Notes: generated by a model from the letters alone, not told the origin. Shown: positions 41,374 to 50,686, numbered from the stretch's first letter. The stretch is DNA of 64,000 nt from CAYFUG01 sp964346295 (GCA_964346295.1 CAYFUG010000002.1:12224-76223), one strand, 5' to 3'. A program made the numbers and translations.

Positions 41374-41961
41374 TTATTTTCTAGCTACTATAAAAGTAGT
41401 AAAGTTAAACTTCAAGTCCTGAATGCGCTCTTCTAGTAACTCCAAGCTGTAAAGCTCGGAGCAAATCCGAGGCGCGATCACCGCGCAGGTAGGCGCCAAA
41501 TCACCCTCTTTCAAGGCCTTGGCAGCACTGGCAGTATCAGAATATTCCTCTAGCTCCACTTCTGGCCACTTCCGTCGCAAATACATCCGGCACTGCTTCA
41601 GTGCCTGCGGATGAGAAACAATCTTTTCAATCGCACTACTCCGAGTAGCCGGCAAAACATGCAAGTTCATCTGAATATCAATCTCGAAAATTTTCTCGAT
41701 CTCAAAAGTATGCCGACTCATAGAATAGACCGCCTCGTAAACAATTCCTCCGTTAGAATTTTCAATCGGAAAAACCGCCTGATCCACCTCACCCTTGTCC
41801 AGCGCCGTCAGAGCATTTTCTGAATTAAGCCAGTAACTCAATTCAAACTCATTCTGCGCAACTCCCTCCTTTTCACAATAATAATTAGCCGCCTCTTCGG
41901 AAAAGCTTCCTCGATTCCCCGAAACCCCAATTTTAAGCTTATTTTTTTTAGTCATAACCAA
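41374..41961 (-). CDS. pheA: Prephenate dehydratase catalytic domain, no ACT domain
   Basis: 195 aa: the catalytic part only. Signatures: GVSGNRGSFSEEAANYY, FPIENSNGGIVYEAV and SHPQALKQCRMYL. The last conserved motif, normally TRF, reads TTF here (FNFTTFIVARK), so the Arg important in studied enzymes is replaced by Thr, and reduced or altered activity is possible. The ACT domain that gives Phe feedback control is absent. It would make phenylpyruvate from prephenate. Confidence 0.82.
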   Translation of the reverse strand: MVMTKKNKLKIGVSGNRGSFSEEAANYYCEKEGVAQNEFELSYWLNSENALTALDKGEVDQAVFPIENSNGGIVYEAVYSMSRHTFEIEKIFEIDIQMNLHVLPATRSSAIEKIVSHPQALKQCRMYLRRKWPEVELEEYSDTASAAKALKEGDLAPTCAVIAPRICSELYSLELLEERIQDLKFNFTTFIVARK

Positions 41962-42061
41962 TATTAAGAAATTTTACTTAAATAGAGCTATCACAGGAGC
42001 AAGGCCCTGCTTCAATTTTGACAACCCTAAGACTTTCTGAGTTTTATTTTGTTTAAATTTA

Positions 42062-42094
42062 GATCTTTCAAAATTTTCAAAATTTGAAATCCCT
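42062..42094. repeat. Solo end of an R-family repeat
   Basis: CTTTCAAAATTTTCAAAATTTGAAA then TCCC, 2 bp from the clpP stop codon (42096-42098). It matches R ends without a core, as at 18557-18598. Confidence 0.5.
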
Positions 42095-42095
42095 C

Positions 42096-42677
42096 TTACT
42101 TCTTTTTCTCAACTATTTTGTCTATAAGCCCATACTTTTTGGCCTCTTCTGCGCTCATATAATAATCTCGGTCGGAGTCCTTCTCCACCCTCTCCACTTT
42201 TTGACCGGAATGTTTGGCCAAAATCTCATTGAGGCGCTGTTTGGTTTTAAGGATATGCTTAGCGTGAATATCGATATCAGTTGCTTGCCCCTCGGTACCG
42301 CCCATCACTTGATGAATCATCACTTCACTATTGGGCAATCCTAAACGCTTCCCTTTCTTGCCTGCCGCCAAAAGTAGTGCTGCTGCCGATGCTGCCGTCC
42401 CCACACAGATAGTGGAAATATCCGGCTTAACAAATTGCATGGTATCGTAAATCGCTAAAGCCGCTGAAACATGGCCACCCGGTGAATTAATATAGAGCTT
42501 AATGTCCTCCTTGGGATCCTGGGATTGCAAAAACAGCAACTGAGCAATCACCGCATTAGCCACTTGATCGTTAATGCCGGTGCCCAAAAAAATGATCCGG
42601 TCTTTTAATAAACGAGAATAAATGTCGTAAGCCCGCTCCCCAAATTGGGATTTTTCAATAACAGTAGGGATTAACAT
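42096..42677 (-). CDS. clpP: ATP-dependent Clp protease proteolytic subunit
   Basis: 193 aa, standard length. ERAYDIYSRLLKDRIIFLGT start, LYINSPGGHVSAALAIYDTM, catalytic Ser in GTAASAAALLLAAG (the family has GTAASMGA), His in MIHQVMGG and Asp in the C-terminal part. It forms the tetradecameric chamber for ClpX/ClpC partners, which are not in this window. It lies downstream of tuf, separated by the tuf terminator. Confidence 0.96.
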   Translation of the reverse strand: MLIPTVIEKSQFGERAYDIYSRLLKDRIIFLGTGINDQVANAVIAQLLFLQSQDPKEDIKLYINSPGGHVSAALAIYDTMQFVKPDISTICVGTAASAAALLLAAGKKGKRLGLPNSEVMIHQVMGGTEGQATDIDIHAKHILKTKQRLNEILAKHSGQKVERVEKDSDRDYYMSAEEAKKYGLIDKIVEKKK

Positions 42678-42785
42678 AGAAACAAAAGATTAACAAATTT
42701 TATTACTAACCACAGATACCAACCCTTCTCGCTAAAAAGCCAAGATTAGCCTTGATGTTATTAAGCCAATCTTAGCACTAATGAC

Positions 42786-42826
42786 AAAAAAATCAAAAGA
42801 GTCTCCCGGCAGGAAGACTCTTTTGA
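42786..42826 (-). terminator. Strong terminator of tuf
   Basis: TCAAAAGAGTCT pairs with AGACTCTTTTGA around the loop TCCTGCCGGG, followed by TTTTTTT on the minus strand. It lies 145 bp after the tuf stop, with repeat R6 in between. Confidence 0.85.
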
Positions 42827-42839
42827 GAAAATAAAGACT

Positions 42840-42960
42840 TAAGGTTTTCAATTTTTAGAAAATTTTAGGAAAAATCGAGTACTGAGCGAGATATACCGAA
42901 GTGTATAACAAACGAGTAACAGAGATTTTGACATCAAAATTTTCAAAATTTGGAAGCCCC
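42840..42960. repeat. R6: diverged R-family repeat downstream of tuf
   Basis: About 120 bp. The right end TCAAAATTTTCAAAATTTGG AAGCCCC is clear; the core reads ATATACCGAAGTGTATAACA AACGAGTAACAGAGATTTTG, a weak form of the GTAC hairpin and AAAACG...ACGAGATT tract. Left end TAAGGTTTTCAATTTTTAGA. It lies 10 bp after the tuf stop and before the terminator. Confidence 0.6.
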
Positions 42961-42970
42961 TCTTTTGTTT

Positions 42971-44161
42971 CTATTTAGTAATACTAGTAACAGCACCAGC
43001 ACCTACTGTACGACCACCTTCGCGGATCGCAAAGCGCATTCCTTCTTCCATTGCCACTGGACTTACCAATTTGACATTCAAAGTAATAGTATCACCAGGC
43101 ATTACCATTTCGGTTCCTTCTGGCAAGAACACCTCGCCGGTCACGTCAGTGGTTCGAATGTAGAATTGGGGCTTGTATCCCTTAAAAAAAGGAGTGTGGC
43201 GTCCACCTTCATCTTTAGTTAAAATGTAAATCTTAGCCTCGAATTCGGTGTGAGGGGTAATGGTTCCAGGCTTAGCCAAAACCTGTCCTCGCTCTACATC
43301 TTCTTTTTTAAGTCCCCGCAAGAGAATTCCAGCGTTATCACCTGCTTCTCCTCGATCCAAGGACTTATTGAACATTTCCACGCCAGTAACAGTAGTCTTT
43401 TGAGTATCGCGCAAACCTACAATTTCAATCTCTTCACTCAGATTAACTACTCCTCGCTCAATTCTTCCGGTTACTACGGTTCCTCGACCTTCAATTGAGA
43501 AAATATCCTCAATTGGCATCAAGAAAGGTTTTTCCACATCTCGTTCCGGCTGAGGAATCTTCTCGTCTAAAGCGTCCAAGAGATCAAAGACAGGCTTTAC
43601 TTCATCACTCTCTGGGTCCTTAGACTCTAAAGCCTTCAAAGCAGAACCTCGCACAATGGTGGCATTTTCTCCATCAAATTCGTACTTGGTTAAAAGATCT
43701 CGCACTTCTTCTTCGACTAAGTCAACTAGATCAGGATCGTCTACCATGTCTACCTTATTAATAAACACTACAATCTGAGGAACGCCTACCTGACGAGCCA
43801 ATAAAATATGCTCTCGGGTTTGAGGCATCGGACCATCGGTAGCGCTAACCACCAAGATGGATCCGTCCATTTGAGCAGCTCCGGTAATCATATTCTTGAT
43901 GTAATCAGCGTGACCAGGACAATCCACATGAGCATAGTGGCGATTGTCGGTTTCGTACTCTACATGAGCGGTAGCAATAGTAATTCCCCGCTCGCGCTCT
44001 TCCGGGGCCTTATCAATTTGATCCACTGGAATCTCTTTGTCTAGCTTTCCAGCAATCGCCAAAGAATGCAGAATAGCAGCAGTCAAAGTAGTTTTTCCGT
44101 GGTCAACATGGCCAATGGTTCCCACATTAACATGGGCCTTGGAACGATTAAAATCTGCCAT
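42971..44161 (-). CDS. tuf: Translation elongation factor Tu
   Basis: 396 aa, full length. G1 GHVDHGKTTL, switch region GITIATAHVEY, DCPGHADY, NKVDMVDD and SALKALE mark the GTPase; domains 2 and 3 follow to the end KLVSPVAMEEGMRFAIREGG. It delivers aminoacyl-tRNA to the ribosome. fusA is not adjacent but lies four genes upstream. A 247-bp leader has no recognised feature beyond an A+T-rich stretch. Confidence 0.98.
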   Translation of the reverse strand: MADFNRSKAHVNVGTIGHVDHGKTTLTAAILHSLAIAGKLDKEIPVDQIDKAPEERERGITIATAHVEYETDNRHYAHVDCPGHADYIKNMITGAAQMDGSILVVSATDGPMPQTREHILLARQVGVPQIVVFINKVDMVDDPDLVDLVEEEVRDLLTKYEFDGENATIVRGSALKALESKDPESDEVKPVFDLLDALDEKIPQPERDVEKPFLMPIEDIFSIEGRGTVVTGRIERGVVNLSEEIEIVGLRDTQKTTVTGVEMFNKSLDRGEAGDNAGILLRGLKKEDVERGQVLAKPGTITPHTEFEAKIYILTKDEGGRHTPFFKGYKPQFYIRTTDVTGEVFLPEGTEMVMPGDTITLNVKLVSPVAMEEGMRFAIREGGRTVGAGAVTSITK

Positions 44162-44408
44162 AATTGTTGAGAAGTAAATCAGCAGCTAAATATTTTTCTT
44201 ATATTTTTTCAGCTACTAACTCCTTTTTAGACTGATTTAATTAAATATTATATTAATTTCCAAAAATTCTTATTAGGATTAGACCTCTTGTAATTAAAGC
44301 ACATCCACTCAAAACCAGCAAGGCTAGGGCGGTGCTTGATACTTCGTAGTGTGTTAGAATCCAATCAACTAATCTCGATCTGACAATCAAATCTCTGCAC
44401 TTCTCGCA

Positions 44409-44975
44409 TTAAACTTCTTCGTATCTAATTTCTGATTGCTCTGATTGCTCCGCCTCCAAGCTACTTTCTAACTCTTCCTCTACTTTTCTCTGTCGTAGTT
44501 GAGCAATATCAGCGTTTATTCTATCCAACAGCTGAGCGTTTGTCAAATTAGCGGCTAAATCCCTTTTTTCCTTTAATTCGCCAGCTTCTTCTTGTTTGAA
44601 ATTTCTCTTGGGAAGTTTATCTAAGCGCTCCTCAGGATCCCCAAAAGATGGCAAAGAAGCTATGGTCTCGAGATAATTCTCCCCTTCTTTCTCTCCAGGT
44701 AAAAAACACTCTCCTGCTGAATCTTTCTCTTCCCAAGCAAGAGGCGCTTCCAAAGAATCTTCTTCACCAGAAAAGTAATATTCGTCTTCTAACTCCCACT
44801 CATCAAAATCATAACGCTCCCAAAACTCTTCGGGATCCAGCTCTCCCATTCTCCGAATTTCCCTTAAATACTCCTTCAGGCCCATTACCACAAAAGCCTT
44901 GTTAGATTTTTCGTCGTTAATAATTACCTTCCCCCCTGACAACTTCAGTAGCTGCTTAAGTTTCCTGGGCAGCAT
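44409..44975 (-). CDS. Acidic protein with Phd/YefM-like N-terminus
   Basis: About 189 aa from ATG 44975 (MLPRKLKQLLKLSGGKVIIN). A further upstream ATG (45029) would overlap the previous gene. The segment GGKVIINDEKSNKAFVVMGL KEYLRE follows the Phd/YefM antitoxin pattern (v.i...g.p.aVvm..eyl). The rest is acidic with long Glu/Asp stretches and no toxin gene follows. It lies in the fusA-TM2-DUF2752-tuf block. Role unknown; it may be a domesticated DNA-binding or scaffold protein. Confidence 0.6.
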   Translation of the reverse strand: MLPRKLKQLLKLSGGKVIINDEKSNKAFVVMGLKEYLREIRRMGELDPEEFWERYDFDEWELEDEYYFSGEEDSLEAPLAWEEKDSAGECFLPGEKEGENYLETIASLPSFGDPEERLDKLPKRNFKQEEAGELKEKRDLAANLTNAQLLDRINADIAQLRQRKVEEELESSLEAEQSEQSEIRYEEV

Positions 44976-44992
44976 AATCTTTGAATTACTTG

Positions 44993-45388
44993 TTAATCCC
45001 CTATTTTGTTTTTCGAAGCTGAACGCCAAAAAATCTTTCTGATGTTAATTAAAATTAATATTATCACTACTAACAGCACTGGAAATGCTAACTTATTTAA
45101 CTCCCAAGTCTCCTGAAAATTCCCTTTTAATAAATTAGCCAAAGCATGGGTAATGTCGCAAGCTGGGCACTGACAACCTTCTAGCCACCCTGCCGAAGGA
45201 CACTCTCCTCCCAGAATCCAAGGAATCAACCACTCTCTAAAAAGACATTTCACAGGCAATCTCTCTAGATACTCAACAGGGACCACAGCTAAAAAAACTA
45301 AACCCGCCGAAAAAACAGTTACCACTGCCCTCGGAGAAGCCAATCCGATAAACTCTCCCGCCAACAGTCTCCATTTTTTCTTCTTCAT
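44993..45388 (-). CDS. DUF2752 membrane protein
   Basis: 131 aa. It has the DUF2752 pattern CQCPACDITHALANLLKGNF then ELNKLAFPVLL (family CP.CG.TRA......G....A...Np), with Asp replacing the usual Gly. Three helices. A second Cys cluster (CLFREWLIPWILGGECPS) is outside the usual motif. Function unknown. It follows the TM2 gene by 7 bp. Confidence 0.75.
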   Translation of the reverse strand: MKKKKWRLLAGEFIGLASPRAVVTVFSAGLVFLAVVPVEYLERLPVKCLFREWLIPWILGGECPSAGWLEGCQCPACDITHALANLLKGNFQETWELNKLAFPVLLVVIILILINIRKIFWRSASKNKIGD

Positions 45389-45395
45389 AGAGCAA

Positions 45396-45671
45396 TTACA
45401 ACTGCTCTACCCATTCAATATCCTCGAAGGGATGTTTAATGGCAATTAGAACAATGTCAATGATGTACCAAATTCCGCAACCGCCAGCCGTTAACAGTTT
45501 TAGAATTCCTAACCCCACATGACCCATAATAAAACGGTCCACTCCCAATCCTCCAAATAACACTGACATTATTAGAGTAAGAACCCAATTAACTCTTCGT
45601 TTTCCAGAGGAGGGATTGATTTGACCAGTAGGTCCGGGCTGAGGCTGACTCGACTGAGATGTTTGTTCCAT
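45396..45671 (-). CDS. TM2-domain membrane protein
   Basis: 91 aa. A Gln/Pro-rich head (SQSSQPQPGPTGQINPSSGK) leads to two helices with the TM2 signature VLFGGLGVDRFIMGHVGLGI LKLLTAGGCGIWYIID. TM2 proteins are small, widespread and of unknown function. It lies 60 bp after fusA and 7 bp before the DUF2752 gene. Confidence 0.85.
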   Translation of the reverse strand: MEQTSQSSQPQPGPTGQINPSSGKRRVNWVLTLIMSVLFGGLGVDRFIMGHVGLGILKLLTAGGCGIWYIIDIVLIAIKHPFEDIEWVEQL

Positions 45672-45731
45672 AATTAAACTGTAGTATATTTAAAAGATTA
45701 ATCGAAGTACCTAAAAATCTAACTGGGCTCT

Positions 45732-47819
45732 CTACCTTCCTTGCTGCTTGATTTCCTCCGCTACATTAGCAGGAACCTGAGCATAATGATCAAATTCCAT
45801 GGCATAATTGGCTCGGCCTTGAGTCATAGATCGAAGCTGCGTGGCATAACCAAACAAGGAAGCCAGAGGAACTTGAGCCTTAATTACTTTAACGGCAGCA
45901 TTTCCTTCTCCTCGATCTTGCATTTCTTCAATCTGACCTCGCTTAGCGTTCAAATCGCCCACTACATCTCCCATAAAATTTTCGGGAGTAATTACCTCCA
46001 CCTTCATAACAGGCTCCAAGATAGCAGGTTTCGCTTGATGACAAGCTTCTTTGAAGGCCATCGAACCGGCAATTTTAAAGGCTGCCTCTGAAGAGTCCAC
46101 ATCATGATAAGATCCATCATAAAGGGTAACTTTAACATCTACCATCTGATAGCCTGCCAATATTCCATTTTCCATGGCCTCTTTCACGCCTTTTTCTGCC
46201 GCCGGAATAAACTCCACAGGAATTACTCCTCCTTTGATTTCATTAATAAACTCAAAGCCTTTGCCCTCACCTAGAGGTTCTACCTTGACATGACAATCAC
46301 CATATTGACCTCGCCCCCCACTCTGACGAATGTATTTACCTTGGGCCTTAGCTTCTTGTAGGATAGTCTCTCGATAAGCCACTTGGGGTTGTCCCACATT
46401 AGCCTCTACCTTAAATTCTCTTTTGAGACGATCCACGATAATATCTAAATGCAACTCTCCCATGCCACTGATAAGGGTTTGACTAGTCTCCTCGTCAGTA
46501 CGCACTCGGAAGGTAGGGTCTTCTTCTGCCAACTTCCTAAGTGCCACCGCCATTTTTTCTTGGTCCGCTTTAGTCTTCGGCTCAATAGCAATCGAAATTA
46601 CCGGCTCTGGGAATTCAATATTCTCCAGTAACAAAGGATAGTCTTCATCGCAAAGAGTATCTCCAGTGGTGGTATACTTGGTTCCCACTAAGGCGCCAAT
46701 TCCTCCTGAGTAAATTTCGTCCATCTCCTCTCGATGATTAGAGTGCATTCGCAAGATTCTTCCAATTCGCTCCTTTTTGCCCTTAGAAGAATTGAGGACA
46801 TAGGAACCCGCTTTTAAAGCTCCCGAATAAACTCGGAAAAAGGTTAATTGACCCACATAAGGATCCGAAGCTACCTTAAAAGCCAAAGCCGCAAAAGGCT
46901 GGTCATCTCCCGCTTTTCGACTAAGTTCTTTTTCAGGATCCGCAATATCCAATCCTTTTACCGGAGGTACTTCTGTAGGGGAAGGCAGGTAATCCACTAC
47001 AGCATCTAGCACTCGCTGCACTCCTTTATTTTTAAGAGCAGTTCCAGTTAAAACGGGAATCAAAGTACCAGCGATAGTTCCCTTTCGCAAGGCCTTCTTG
47101 AGCTCTTCTTCGCTAATTTCTTGACCTTCTAAAAATTTTTCGGTAAGGACGTCATCAGTCTCGGCCACTTTTTCTATCATTTTATCATGCCATTCTTGAG
47201 CTACTTGCTTAAGATCTTCCGGAATCTCCTTTTCATTTACTTCCATTCCATGATTACCCTCAAAGTAGACGGCCTTCATCTTCAAGAGATCCACTACTCC
47301 CAGATGCTCCCCACTCTGACCAATCGGATACTGAATGGCTACTGCATTAGGAGAAAGCCGATCCCAAATAGAACTCAAGGCTCTCTCAAAATCAGCGCCT
47401 TCTTTATCGATCTTGTTAATAAAGCACACTCGTGGCACATGGTATTTATCGGCTTGGCGCCAAACGGTTTCACTTTGAGGCTCTACTCCCTCTTTACCGT
47501 CAAAGACCACCACACCTCCGTCCAGTACTCGTAAAGAGCGCTCTACCTCCACCGTAAAGTCAACGTGACCAGGGGTGTCAATGATGTTAATTTGATGATC
47601 TTTCCAACTAGAAGTGGTAGCCGCCGAAGTGATAGTAATTCCGCGTTCTCGCTCCTGTTCCATCCAGTCCATCACTGCCTCTCCTTCGTGAACTTCTCCA
47701 ATTTTGTGAGAAAGCCCGGTGTAAAATAAAACTCGCTCGGTAGTAGTGGTTTTACCGGCGTCAATGTGAGCAATAATTCCAATATTGCGCAATTTTTCAA
47801 TAGGGGTTTGTCGTGCCAT
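45732..47819 (-). CDS. fusA: Translation elongation factor G
   Basis: 695 aa, full length, five domains. GTPase motifs: IAHIDAGKTTTTERVLFYTG, DTPGHVDFTVEVERSLRVLD and NKIDKEGADFE; domain IV tip region KVTLYDGSYHDVDSSEAAFK; C-terminal VPLASLFGYATQLRSMTQGR. It drives translocation. Downstream genes for TM2, DUF2752 and a Phd-like protein precede tuf instead of the usual direct fusA-tuf link. Confidence 0.98.
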   Translation of the reverse strand: MARQTPIEKLRNIGIIAHIDAGKTTTTERVLFYTGLSHKIGEVHEGEAVMDWMEQERERGITITSAATTSSWKDHQINIIDTPGHVDFTVEVERSLRVLDGGVVVFDGKEGVEPQSETVWRQADKYHVPRVCFINKIDKEGADFERALSSIWDRLSPNAVAIQYPIGQSGEHLGVVDLLKMKAVYFEGNHGMEVNEKEIPEDLKQVAQEWHDKMIEKVAETDDVLTEKFLEGQEISEEELKKALRKGTIAGTLIPVLTGTALKNKGVQRVLDAVVDYLPSPTEVPPVKGLDIADPEKELSRKAGDDQPFAALAFKVASDPYVGQLTFFRVYSGALKAGSYVLNSSKGKKERIGRILRMHSNHREEMDEIYSGGIGALVGTKYTTTGDTLCDEDYPLLLENIEFPEPVISIAIEPKTKADQEKMAVALRKLAEEDPTFRVRTDEETSQTLISGMGELHLDIIVDRLKREFKVEANVGQPQVAYRETILQEAKAQGKYIRQSGGRGQYGDCHVKVEPLGEGKGFEFINEIKGGVIPVEFIPAAEKGVKEAMENGILAGYQMVDVKVTLYDGSYHDVDSSEAAFKIAGSMAFKEACHQAKPAILEPVMKVEVITPENFMGDVVGDLNAKRGQIEEMQDRGEGNAAVKVIKAQVPLASLFGYATQLRSMTQGRANYAMEFDHYAQVPANVAEEIKQQGR

Positions 47820-47919
47820 GTTTTTGTAAAAAATTAAAATTTCAATTAAGTTGCTTAATCATAAAGCCAATAAAACAAAGGCTTGTTAGAATCATATCCA
47901 AAAATATTCACATAAATAA

Positions 47920-48075
47920 TCAACAAAAAAATAGCAGCAGAAACAGTACTAAAGGAGACAAAACAGCGAAAACACTTGCCGACCACCTTTTTATCTTAAA
48001 ACCCTTCCAGGAAACAAAAAATATAACTATCGGTAAAATTAAAAAATAGGAAACTGAAAAAACGAAGGTCTTCAT
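47920..48075 (-). CDS. Possible 51-aa two-helix membrane peptide
   Basis: An ATG at 48075 opens MKTFVFSVSYFLILPIVIFF, VSWKGFKIKRW, then a second helix SVFAVLSPLVLFLLLFFC and TGA at 47920. Two helices with a basic loop. No good ribosome-binding site or promoter seen. It is the only feature in the roughly 400-bp gap before the MazG-like remnant and reads as one unit with fusA downstream. Confidence 0.4.
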   Translation of the reverse strand: MKTFVFSVSYFLILPIVIFFVSWKGFKIKRWSASVFAVLSPLVLFLLLFFC

Positions 48076-48225
48076 AGATAACTCTTAATTGTCAATGTCT
48101 TTGATCTCCCTCCCAACACCTTCCTGAGTCAATCTTACCTGCTTCCGATAAAAAAATCAAAAGGATCCGGAAATAAAAATCCAGATCCCACCAATTCTAA
48201 AGGCAATCTAAGTTTTAGTCAAATT

Positions 48226-48548
48226 TCAAATATCTTCGCTCTTTATTCTTGTTTCCAATTCATTCATAGTGGACAAAAAAGATTCCTCCATGTTAACCTC
48301 GTATTCTTTGGCTAAAACTAACAAGCAAAAGAGGCAGTCCGATAACTCATGCTTAATCTTAAATCCATATTATCAATGGTCCTAATTCCATTTTTAGCCT
48401 GAACCAGCTTCATCAAATCTCCCACATCTCCTACCAGCCCCAAAGCAAACTCTTCGTTTGTCCAACTTCTTCCGTGCTTCTTTTTTTCGAATTCCTTATA
48501 AAGCTCCCTAATCTCCAAGGCTCGTTTTTGAATTTCCACTAATTCCAT
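48226..48548 (-). pseudogene. MazG-like gene broken by a frameshift
   Basis: From ATG 48548, MELVEIQKRALEIRELYKEF and TNEEFALGLVGDVGDLMKLV form the first MazG helices. Near 48365 the frame must shift by one base to continue FKIKHELSDCLFCLLVLAKE then YEVNMEESFLSTMNELETRI, the second half with the HELSD metal site. The combined length (about 107 codons) is that of an intact protein, so this is a recent mutation, a base-call error or a programmed shift. Confidence 0.7.
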
Positions 48549-48570
48549 AAAGATATAATAAGAAATTAAT

Positions 48571-49038
48571 TTATTTGTAAAAACTTTCAATCGGCTCCAT
48601 CCCTTCAGGAAATATCGGGGAGTATTTCCCTCTGTCAAGATACTTAGCTAGATTATCAACTCTTCTTCTTAGCTCCTCTTCTCTTCTTAGCACAATAACA
48701 CTATCGCCCGAAGCAATCCCGGCATCCGAGCAAACCTCTAAATTCCTAAAAGTATTGCACTCAATTAGAGGCCCCGAATCACTCCAATTTTCCATATCAT
48801 GAATCCAAACATCCGTCATGCGTTCACCGCCAAGACTCCACACAAAAACAATATGATAAGCGCCCTTACTCAAGCCTTCCAAATGTTTTTTGTAGAGATT
48901 ATCCAAATGTTCCTGTATGGAATAATTATCCTTCCGATCAAATACTTCATATAAAGGATTCTCATCTCTCACAGGATAAACAATCAACTGCAGCTTTCCA
49001 ATGTTATGATTAAAGGGCTTGAATTGCCTTGCAGCCAT
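48571..49038 (-). CDS. Hypothetical protein
   Basis: 155 aa, soluble. LQLIVYPVRDENPLYEVFDR and HLDNLYKKHLEGLSKGAYHI suggest a mixed alpha/beta domain, ending in a basic helix REEELRRRVDNLAKYLDRGK. No family recognised. It starts after a gap that ends the gatB unit and lies 22 bp upstream of the broken MazG-like gene. A+T rich. Confidence 0.55.
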   Translation of the reverse strand: MAARQFKPFNHNIGKLQLIVYPVRDENPLYEVFDRKDNYSIQEHLDNLYKKHLEGLSKGAYHIVFVWSLGGERMTDVWIHDMENWSDSGPLIECNTFRNLEVCSDAGIASGDSVIVLRREEELRRRVDNLAKYLDRGKYSPIFPEGMEPIESFYK

Positions 49039-49144
49039 AACAATAATTTTACTATTTAACTGAGAAGAATTCTTGGTCTGACCTTTTTCAATACCAAAGA
49101 AATTACGCTTAATTCTCCTTGCGACTTAACATCTTCCCCAAAGA

Positions 49145-50659
49145 CTACCTCAATTCATCCTTCAAAATCGTCATTGCCAACTGTGGATTGGCTTTCCCCT
49201 TGGTTTCTTTCATCACCTGACCCATCAAAAATTTAACCGCATTCTCCTTGCCGGCCTGGTAAGCTTCCACGGAAGCAGGATTTTGAAAAATCACCCGCTT
49301 AACCACTTCTCGCAAAGTATCCTGGTCAGAAGTTTGAGCTAAATCGTTATCGCGAATAATGTCCGAGGGATCACCGCCTTTTTTGACCAGCTCCAGCATC
49401 ACCAACTGAGCGGAAGAAGAGTTGATTTCTCCTTGGAAAATAATTTTGGTCAGCTCGGCAAAGTTCTCTGGAGTTACCTTCAGTTCACTTACCTCCTGGC
49501 CTTCCTGAATCAATAATCTCTGCAGCTCGGTGGTAATATAGTTAGCCGCCAAGCGACAAACCTCGTTTTTATCATCTTCTTTAAATTTATGACCTTCAGC
49601 TTTGAGCCAATTTTCCAGCTCGCTGGTAACCTGCTCAAAGAAATTCGCCAATTCTCGACTCCTCGCCAAAAATTCAGCACTTTCCTCTCGCAGGCCATAT
49701 TGCTTCAACAAGCGATCTTTTTTGGCAGCCGGCAGTTCTGGCAACTTTCTCTTGAGTAGTTCAATTTCTGCTTCTTCAAAGATAATTCGGCGCAAATCCG
49801 GCTCGGGAAAGTAGCGATAATCATGGGCATCTTCCTTGGTGCGCTGAGAAAAAGTCTCGCTGCGAGTCTCGTCCCAGCCCCGAGTTTCTTGAATTACCTG
49901 ACCACCTTCTTCTAAAACTTCACTTTGGCGAATAACTTCATATTCAATCCCTTTTTCTACTGATCGAAAAGAATTGATATTTTTTAGCTCCACCTTAGTG
50001 CCGCTAAGCGGGTCCTCGTGCGGCCGATGCAAGGAAACATTGGCCTCGCAACGCATTTGCCCCTTCTCCATATCGGCCGGCGATACATTAATCGCTCGCA
50101 ACAAGAGTTGGAGATTTTCACAAAAAGCTCGAGCCTCGGCTGCTGACTGGATGTCCGGATCCGTTACCAGCTCCATCAGGGGTACTCCGGAGCGGTTATA
50201 GTCCACCAGAGTCTCGCCCTTGTCGCCGTGCAGCAATTTTCCGGTGTCCTCTTCCATGTGAATCCGATTGATTCCCACTCGCTTAAGATAGGACTCCTCG
50301 CCATTTTTACCGCTCACCATAAATTCCAAAAAACCACTTTGACACAACGGTGGCTCGTATTGAGAGATTTGGTAGCCCTTGGGAAGATCGGGATAGAAAT
50401 AATTTTTCCGATGAAAGCGGCTCTTGCGATTGACATGGCAATTAAGCGCCAGTCCCGTCTGAATTAAAAACTCCAAAGCTTTCCGATTGGGCGTTGGCAA
50501 GGCTCCTGGCTGTCCTGTGCACACTGGGCAAATATTTTTATTCGGCACCGGCTCTTGACCCATGCCGTTTTTGCAAGAACAAAACATTTTGCTCTCGGTA
50601 GCCAGCTCCACATGCACTTCCATTCCAATAGTCGGTTGATATTTTTCAATTTTATACAT
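49145..50659 (-). CDS. gatB: Aspartyl/glutamyl-tRNA amidotransferase subunit B
   Basis: 504 aa. The start TIGMEVHVELATESKMFCSC, CPVCTGQPGALPTPNRKALE and FHRKNYFYPDLPKGYQISQY are diagnostic; the Cys residues bind zinc. The Yqey-like tail is present (AYQAGKENAVKFLMGQVMKE). With GatC and GatA it amidates Glu-tRNA(Gln) or Asp-tRNA(Asn). Neither gatA nor gatC is in the window. Confidence 0.96.
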   Translation of the reverse strand: MYKIEKYQPTIGMEVHVELATESKMFCSCKNGMGQEPVPNKNICPVCTGQPGALPTPNRKALEFLIQTGLALNCHVNRKSRFHRKNYFYPDLPKGYQISQYEPPLCQSGFLEFMVSGKNGEESYLKRVGINRIHMEEDTGKLLHGDKGETLVDYNRSGVPLMELVTDPDIQSAAEARAFCENLQLLLRAINVSPADMEKGQMRCEANVSLHRPHEDPLSGTKVELKNINSFRSVEKGIEYEVIRQSEVLEEGGQVIQETRGWDETRSETFSQRTKEDAHDYRYFPEPDLRRIIFEEAEIELLKRKLPELPAAKKDRLLKQYGLREESAEFLARSRELANFFEQVTSELENWLKAEGHKFKEDDKNEVCRLAANYITTELQRLLIQEGQEVSELKVTPENFAELTKIIFQGEINSSSAQLVMLELVKKGGDPSDIIRDNDLAQTSDQDTLREVVKRVIFQNPASVEAYQAGKENAVKFLMGQVMKETKGKANPQLAMTILKDELR

Positions 50660-50686
50660 TGTTATTATTGAGAAAATTTTACTAGG

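Noticed and set aside
42786..42826. Hairpin after tuf as an R repeat
   Set aside because: It lacks the R core and has a T-run, so it is an ordinary terminator.
47813..48049. 78-aa plus-strand frame opposite the fusA start
   Set aside because: Basic, low-complexity product antisense to the 51-codon membrane peptide; no start context.
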